This document shows, piece after piece, positions 59,430 to 64,000 of a stretch of 64,000 bases of DNA; position 1 is the first letter of the stretch, and each line of letters starts with the position of its first letter. The notes under the pieces were generated by a model. The model was not told the DNA's origin. It saw only the letters and a list, made by a program, of their open reading frames with translations, and made no database searches. The position numbers were made by a program, and so were the translations under genes. Source of the stretch: Pseudemcibacter sp038106445 (lineage in GTDB: Bacteria > Pseudomonadota > Alphaproteobacteria > Sphingomonadales > Emcibacteraceae); NCBI GenBank assembly GCA_038106445.1, contig JAYODU010000003.1, positions 324,482-388,481 on the forward strand, written 5' to 3'.

Positions 59430-60680
59430 ATGCGAAAGTTTGTGAAAGCAATTCTGGTAATTTTATCAATGATTACCATCACAACCGCACAGGAGAATGA
59501 TGAAACAGAAGAAGCGGTTAACCGTGACGTGACGATCATTCATGCGGGCACATTGCTGGCTGTGGCGGGCGAGGAAACATCATCAGAACAGTCAATTTTC
59601 ATTCAAGACGGAAAAATCGTAAATGTTGTTGATGGCTATACCGATAGCGACGGGACAGATGATGCGACGATTACCATCATTGATATGTCTGATAAATTTG
59701 TTATGGCCGGGATGATGGATATGCATGTGCATTTTGCGATGCGGGGTGCTGATCCTGCGGAACGGGCCTTAAACGGTGTTTCAAACGCCTATAAAACGCT
59801 AATGGTGGGCTTTACAACGGTTCGTGATCTTGGAGCGGCGGATGATACCATTTTCAAACTTCGTGATGGCATTGCAAATGGTGATCTGATCGGCCCGCGT
59901 ATTTTTGCCGCCGGTAATATTATTGGTGTAGGGGGTCGGGAAAACGGTCTTGAATGTAACGGCCCTGAAAGCTGCCGCAGGACGACGCGGGATATGATAT
60001 CCGCTAATGCGGACTGGATTAAAATTTATTCATCCTGTTCCGGTGGTCGGCTTTGTTCCCATGAGGATGGCTCACCAATGTTTTTTGAAGATGAAATTGA
60101 AGCTATCACCGAAGTTGCCAATAAATATGATGTTAAGGTTGCGGCACATTCCCACCCGCGTGATAGCGCGCTTCAGGTGCTGCGCTATGGCGTTCGTTCC
60201 ATTGAACATGGTTCATTCATTAACGAAGATGCTATGGAAACCATGATCCGTGATCATGTTTATTATGTGCCAACGGTTGCAGTGATGGATATGCTCGAAG
60301 AGGATATTGCTGATCCTGAAACGGACCCGCTTATGGTTGAACATGAAACACGGTTCCTTGAAAATAACCCGCTCAAAATTTTTGAAGCTTATCAAAAAGG
60401 CGTCCCCATTGCCACCGGAACCGATGCCGGTGTTGTGCCGCATGGTAAAAACTACCGCGAAGTGGAAAGGTTTGTTGAACTTGGTATTCCTAATATGGAT
60501 GCGCTTAAAATGACCACGGTTAATGCCGCTGACCTACTTGAAAAATCGGATGAGCTTGGCACAATTGAGGCTGGCAAAATAGCGGATATCATCGCCATAG
60601 ACGGAAATCCGCTTGAGACAATCGAAGATATTCGAAATGTGGTTTTTGTGATGAAGGACGGAATAGTTTTTAAGGAATGA
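59430..60680 (+). CDS. Exported metal-dependent amidohydrolase (Xaa-Pro dipeptidase/imidazolonepropionase type)
   Basis: The 416-residue protein has a signal peptide (KFVKAILVILSMITITTAQ, cut near residue 21). The amidohydrolase barrel shows the first metal site 'MAGMMDMHVHFAM', the carboxylated lysine Lys198 in 'ADWIKIYSS', histidines in 'AAHSHPRDSALQVLRYGVRSIEHGSFI' and the aspartate in 'IATGTDAGVVPHG'. It ends in the family's 'LGTIEAGKIADIIAIDGNPL'. Relatives are secreted prolidases and related hydrolases that cleave capped peptides. The substrate is unknown. Four cysteines (176, 182, 203, 209) near the catalytic lysine are shared with the next gene's product. The two overlap by four bases. 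Confidence 0.9.
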   Translation: MRKFVKAILVILSMITITTAQENDETEEAVNRDVTIIHAGTLLAVAGEETSSEQSIFIQDGKIVNVVDGYTDSDGTDDATITIIDMSDKFVMAGMMDMHVHFAMRGADPAERALNGVSNAYKTLMVGFTTVRDLGAADDTIFKLRDGIANGDLIGPRIFAAGNIIGVGGRENGLECNGPESCRRTTRDMISANADWIKIYSSCSGGRLCSHEDGSPMFFEDEIEAITEVANKYDVKVAAHSHPRDSALQVLRYGVRSIEHGSFINEDAMETMIRDHVYYVPTVAVMDMLEEDIADPETDPLMVEHETRFLENNPLKIFEAYQKGVPIATGTDAGVVPHGKNYREVERFVELGIPNMDALKMTTVNAADLLEKSDELGTIEAGKIADIIAIDGNPLETIEDIRNVVFVMKDGIVFKE

Positions 60681-61930
60681 TTATGCGCATATTTATTTTA
60701 ACTGTGACAGCAATTTTATGTGCATATTCGGCAATTGCGCAGGAAGAAGAGCCCGAAAAGCGAAAACAAACGGTCATCCATGCCGGAACATTGCTTGCGG
60801 TTGCGGGTAAGGAACCGATGGAAGAACAATCAATTGTTATTGAAAATGACAGAATTATTTCTGTGGAAAATGGATATGTTTCAGGTGGCAGTGATGCTGA
60901 TGTCCAAATTATTGATTTAAAAGACAAGTTTGTTATGGCCGGGCTTATGGATATCCATATTCACATGGCGGAAGGGGATCTCAATAATCCAGATGCAAAT
61001 GGGGCCGATCATGCGATTATGGGTGTTAAAAACAGCCGAAAAGTCCTTATGGCGGGTTTTACAACGGTTCGCGATCTTGGGACACGTGATGATACACTTT
61101 ACAAAATTATCGATCGGATTGAAAATGGTGAAATAGTGGGGCCGAGGATCATACCGGGTGGCATCATAATTGGTGTAGGAAGCCGTGATAATGGGCTGGA
61201 ATGTAACGGTATTGAAAGTTGTCGTCGCACAACACGCGATATGGTCAGCATGGGAGCAGAATGGATCAAGATAAGGGCATCATGCCGTGGAGGTCAGCTT
61301 TGCTCGAACGAGGATGGTGCCCCGATATTTTTTGATGAGGAAATAAAAACCATTATTGATGTGGCAAAAAAATATGACATTCCTGTTGCCACACATAGCC
61401 ATACGCGGGATAGCTCACTGCAGGTTCTTAAATATGACATCAGAAGTCTTGAACACGGTACTTTTATGAATGATGAAGCGTTGAATATAATGGTTGAAAA
61501 AGGTGTTTATTATGTCCCAACCCTGTCAAATCTTGATGAGGTAGGTATGGAAGCTTCAGATCCTGAAGCAGACCCCATCTACAGGGAACATAACCAGAAA
61601 TTTGTTGACCGGCATCCGGAAGTCGTTTTTAAGGCCTATCAAAAAGGCGTAAAAATAGCAGCAGGTACAGACGGTGACGGGCGAAATGCCGGTACAAATT
61701 ACCGTGAAATCAAATGGTTGGCTTCTATCGGTATCCCTGTTTCTGACACGCTTAAAATGGCAACTGTAAATAGCGCTGAATTGCTTGAAAAATCGGATGA
61801 TCTTGGAACAATTGAAGCAGGGAAATTTGCCGATTTAATAGCCATGAATGGTAATCCGCTTATAGAACTTTCTTCAATTGAGAATGTTATTTTTGTAATG
61901 AAGGGTGGAATAGTCTTTAAAAATCAATAA
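60677..61930 (+). CDS. Exported metal-dependent amidohydrolase, tandem paralogue
   Basis: The 417-residue protein has a signal peptide (FILTVTAILCAYSAIAQ) and the same barrel: 'MAGLMDIHIHMAEG', Lys198 in 'AEWIKIRAS', 'ATHSHTRDSSLQVLKYDIRSLEHGTFM', 'IAAGTDGDGRNAG' and 'LGTIEAGKFADLIAMNGNPL'. Identity to the preceding protein is high throughout, including the four cysteines, and the second metal loop differs (GTDGDGRN against GTDAGVVP). A tandem duplication with altered specificity is likely. The ATG overlaps the upstream TGA (ATGA), so translation is coupled. An ATG six bases later is also possible. Confidence 0.9.
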   Translation: MIMRIFILTVTAILCAYSAIAQEEEPEKRKQTVIHAGTLLAVAGKEPMEEQSIVIENDRIISVENGYVSGGSDADVQIIDLKDKFVMAGLMDIHIHMAEGDLNNPDANGADHAIMGVKNSRKVLMAGFTTVRDLGTRDDTLYKIIDRIENGEIVGPRIIPGGIIIGVGSRDNGLECNGIESCRRTTRDMVSMGAEWIKIRASCRGGQLCSNEDGAPIFFDEEIKTIIDVAKKYDIPVATHSHTRDSSLQVLKYDIRSLEHGTFMNDEALNIMVEKGVYYVPTLSNLDEVGMEASDPEADPIYREHNQKFVDRHPEVVFKAYQKGVKIAAGTDGDGRNAGTNYREIKWLASIGIPVSDTLKMATVNSAELLEKSDDLGTIEAGKFADLIAMNGNPLIELSSIENVIFVMKGGIVFKNQ

Positions 61931-62037
61931 GGGTTATGTGGTTAACAGCTTAGTTTATCCAATATATTTCCTTGCAAAATAGGATGAATATGAAATAGTG
62001 GCACTTGTTTTTAATGCCTATTTTCAGGAGAGTGCCA

Positions 62038-62571
62038 ATGCCCATTAAGCCGATGAGCGAATTTGAACGGTTTCTGATCATGTTTGACCGGTTGTTTGAT
62101 TTTGTTGAAACCTATATTCACAAAACACCGGAAGATAAATATGAATGGATCCCGGTTGAAGGGCCAGGCGTTAGCTTCGGGGACAGGCTTAGTAATATAA
62201 CGATCCGAGGTCTTTATGTGCATCTGACATGTTCCGAAGATGGTTTTACACGTTCGCTTATTAACATTGAAGATGGTGGTGAAATCCCGCTTCCGATCAA
62301 TAAGAAACTTGAACATGAGGTATATGAAGGGGATTTTATCACCCGTGGCCGTGAACTTCATGAAACCGCCATGGATATGCTGCGCGGGTTGACACCAGAA
62401 CAGCTTACCAAAACGGTATGGTTTCAGGGCGGCGAGTATAGCGTCATTGGCTTCTTATGGGCCATGTATGCGCATTATGCCTATCATCTTGGCAACATTG
62501 ATACCTATATGCGACAGGGGAATATGAACCCGACGGCATTTTTTAATTTCCCGAAAAGCGAAATGGCATAA
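62038..62571 (+). CDS. DinB/YfiT-like four-helix protein
   Basis: The 177-residue product is built of helices with the DinB-like ending 'YSVIGFLWAMYAHYAYHLGNIDTYMRQG', where two histidines could bind metal, and an earlier histidine in 'IRGLYVHLTCSEDGF'. Such proteins act as metal-dependent thiol S-transferases or have unknown roles. I choose ATG 62038, which follows AGGAGAG, over 62005. The next frame, a racemase remnant, starts three bases behind its stop. Confidence 0.75.
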   Translation: MPIKPMSEFERFLIMFDRLFDFVETYIHKTPEDKYEWIPVEGPGVSFGDRLSNITIRGLYVHLTCSEDGFTRSLINIEDGGEIPLPINKKLEHEVYEGDFITRGRELHETAMDMLRGLTPEQLTKTVWFQGGEYSVIGFLWAMYAHYAYHLGNIDTYMRQGNMNPTAFFNFPKSEMA

Positions 62572-62574
62572 TCC

Positions 62575-62760
62575 ATGAAAACAATAGGACTTCTGGGCGG
62601 GATGAGCTGGGAAAGCACCGCGCTTTATTACCGCGCCATTAATGAAGGAGTTAAAGCCGCCCTTGGCGGATTACATAGTGGGCAAATCGCCATGTATAGC
62701 GTTGATTTTGCCCCTTTGGAAGAAATGCAGCATAAAATGACCTTTCAAAGAATTGATTAA
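62575..62760 (+). pseudogene. Aspartate/glutamate racemase, N-terminal remnant
   Basis: The 61-residue frame begins MKTIGLLGGMSWESTALYYR, then 'INEGVKAALGGLHSGQIAMYSVDFAPLEEMQH', the conserved start of Asp/Glu racemases of the YgeA type. After about residue 55 it changes to KMTFQRID and stops. Intact enzymes have about 230 residues with catalytic cysteines further on, so this fragment is inactive. The break lies just before a cluster of inverted repeats. Confidence 0.8.
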
Positions 62761-62781
62761 TATTTTCAGATACTAACAACC

Positions 62782-62862
62782 AAACAGATAATGACCAGTA
62801 ACATTATCTGTTTATGTTTCACAATATTGTGATTTTTAGCGCCACTGGGTGGCGGCGCTAAA
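62782..62862. repeat. Three consecutive inverted repeats
   Basis: AAACAGATAATG/CATTATCTGTTT (62782-62813, 8-base loop), the perfect 14-base palindrome TCACAATATTGTGA (62819-62832) and TTTAGCGCC/GGCGCTAAA (62835-62862) follow each other. The outer two could terminate the converging racemase and dienelactone hydrolase transcripts, but none has a long T-run. Confidence 0.55.
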
Positions 62863-62871
62863 TTGATTTGT

Positions 62872-63768
62872 TTAACCTAGATGCATATTGAAAAATTCAA
62901 GGGTGCGATCCCATGAAAGCTGCGCCATATCCTTTACAAAGCGGCCTGTGCTGTCATTATGAAAACCGTGCATTGTTCCCGGATAAATATGAATAGTATA
63001 GGAAACATTGTTGGCTTTCAGAATTTCTTCATATGGGCCCCAGGCGGTGTTTACCCGTTCATCGTCTTTAGCAAGCTGGCCCATGATCGGGCAGCGGACA
63101 TTGCCGACAATTTCCGTTGCTGCCGGTGTGCCGTAATATGGAACCGCCGCATCAATAACATCCGGAATGGCTGCTGCAAGATAATTACTGATATAACCAC
63201 CAAAGCAGAAGCCAACCACGCCCGTTTTACCGCTTGAAAGCGCATGCGCATTCAGGAATTTGGCAGCGGCGACGAAATCCTGTTCGATTTTTGAACGGTC
63301 AAGACTGCTTTGCATGGAGCGGCCTTCATCATCATTGCCGGGGTAACCACCAAGCGGATGAAGCGCATCCGGAGCAAGTGCAACGAAGCCTGACTTTGCC
63401 AAGCGGCGCGCCACGTCCATTACATAGGGATTAAGGCCGCGGTTTTCATGAACCACAAGTACTGTTGGTGCGGTCTGTCCTTCGGCAAGGCTGGTTGGCT
63501 GAACCATATAGCCACGACCTTCACCATGCCCATCCGGTGAGGGGAATGTGACGTAGGTTGCCTTGATGTCTTCATCATTAAAGTTAACCTGCTGCGCTTT
63601 TGCATAATTGGGGATCAGCGCGCTGGTAAGCATGGCCATGGTCAGGCCGCCAACTGCGATTGTACTTAAGCGATCCATAAATTCACGGCGATCCATCATA
63701 CCGTGGGCATAACTGTCGTACCAGTCAAATGCTTCTCTTGGAATTTCTATTTTTGTTTCAATATTCAT
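62872..63768 (-). CDS. Tat-exported dienelactone hydrolase family protein (YghX-like)
   Basis: The 298-residue alpha/beta hydrolase has an extended N terminus with a twin-arginine-like region (MMDRREFMDRLSTIAVGGLTMAMLTSALI) ending near AKAQ. The fold shows 'TVLVVHENRGLNPYVMDVARRLAKSGFVALAPDAL', the cysteine nucleophile in 'TGVVGFCFGGYISNYLA', the aspartate in 'LAKDDERVN' and the histidine in 'GTMHGFHND'. These match dienelactone hydrolase, E. coli YghX and relatives. The natural substrate is not known. It would act in the periplasm if the Tat reading is right. Confidence 0.87.
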   Translation of the reverse strand: MNIETKIEIPREAFDWYDSYAHGMMDRREFMDRLSTIAVGGLTMAMLTSALIPNYAKAQQVNFNDEDIKATYVTFPSPDGHGEGRGYMVQPTSLAEGQTAPTVLVVHENRGLNPYVMDVARRLAKSGFVALAPDALHPLGGYPGNDDEGRSMQSSLDRSKIEQDFVAAAKFLNAHALSSGKTGVVGFCFGGYISNYLAAAIPDVIDAAVPYYGTPAATEIVGNVRCPIMGQLAKDDERVNTAWGPYEEILKANNVSYTIHIYPGTMHGFHNDSTGRFVKDMAQLSWDRTLEFFNMHLG

Positions 63769-63962
63769 GTTCCACCCTTTCTTCTGTGAGCCATAATATA
63801 TTTTTTCTTACTTCCACCGTGCTAACACTACCTGATCATGCGAAAATTGCAAAGTCAAGAATTTGTGAATGTGGGCTAAGCCTGCTTAAATCAATTGACC
63901 TCATTGGCTATTTCTTTAAAGTCTCGAATATCGTTCGGCTAATTCGAGAATAGGACCTCAAA

Positions 63963-64000
63963 ATGTTTAAATATGCGATCACCCGTAAACCTGGTAAATC
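63963..64000 (+). CDS. Start of a probable dimethylarginine dimethylaminohydrolase, cut by the window
   Basis: ATG 63963 follows TAGGACCTCAAA and reads MFKYAITRKPGK to the window end. The opening 'F..AI.R.PG' is how arginine-modifying DDAH-type enzymes begin. Twelve residues are little evidence, so the call is tentative. Confidence 0.4.
   Translation, partial: MFKYAITRKPGK

Noticed and set aside
1..64000. CRISPR array, prophage or complete insertion sequence
   Set aside because: No regularly spaced direct repeats, no phage structural or lysis genes and no full transposase were seen on either strand.

Overview
The window is chromosomal DNA of an AT-rich alphaproteobacterium. Supporting marks are a DUF1476 (zeta-type F1-ATPase inhibitor) gene, the order ETF-ubiquinone oxidoreductase / TPR protein / ispE, the three-part PurS-PurQ-small PurL enzyme beside BolA and a CGFS glutaredoxin, heme A synthase of the COX15 type, and class II DAHP synthase. 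A marine aerobic lineage near the Emcibacterales or Kordiimonadales is a guess from gene style, not a measurement.

Layout. 1-4.1 kb: a fused gene remnant (membrane protein joined to a LysR tail), then a leftward block with an acetyltransferase, an exported metallo-beta-lactamase-fold hydrolase and two tandem PLP enzymes of the D-cysteine desulfhydrase/ACC deaminase family, one with a Tat signal. 4.1-8.5 kb: ETF-QO, TPR protein, ispE. 8.5-16 kb: extracellular polysaccharide genes (large SLBB export protein, YjbH-like outer-membrane protein, nucleotide-sugar dehydrogenase) and a YdcF-family protein. 16.2-19.5 kb: tRNA-Gln, an IS remnant, phoR-phoB and gph. 19.7-22.9 kb: glmU-glmS. 22.9-24.4 kb: an accessory insert directly behind glmS with a recombinase-like remnant, an exported repeat protein and an HNH nuclease, ending in a truncated oxidoreductase gene. 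24.6-34.1 kb: gor, class II DAHP synthase, nadE, gltX, cysS, an RNA methyltransferase, a small membrane protein and rpsD. 34.1-39.6 kb: amino acid permease, DUF350 protein, GST, trypsin-like protease, YeeE/YedE transporter, and asparagine synthetase and sulfatase remnants abutting each other. 39.6-46.4 kb: grxD, bolA, purL, purQ, purS, purC, DUF1476, purB. 46.7-53 kb: Lrp-type regulator divergent from ald, maeB, small membrane and DUF1579/DUF1499 pieces, ctaA. 53.2-54.2 kb: rplM-rpsI. 54.4-59.3 kb: CBM9-like exported protein, a possible small glycine-rich peptide, and the degP / response regulator / histidine kinase cluster. 59.4-64 kb: two tandem exported amidohydrolases, DinB protein, racemase remnant, Tat-exported dienelactone hydrolase-like protein and the first codons of a probable dimethylarginine dimethylaminohydrolase.

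The core genes form conventional operons for amino-sugar precursors, purine synthesis, NAD synthesis, tRNA charging, ribosomal proteins and envelope stress. The unusual feature is the number of broken genes, at least eight, lying in the gaps between intact operons. Several are joined end to end at apparent deletion points. I found no CRISPR array, no prophage and no complete IS. The least explained items are the post-glmS insert with its coupled HNH nuclease and exported 16-residue-repeat protein, the paired exported and cytosolic PLP enzymes, and a short glycine-rich reading frame near 55.4 kb.
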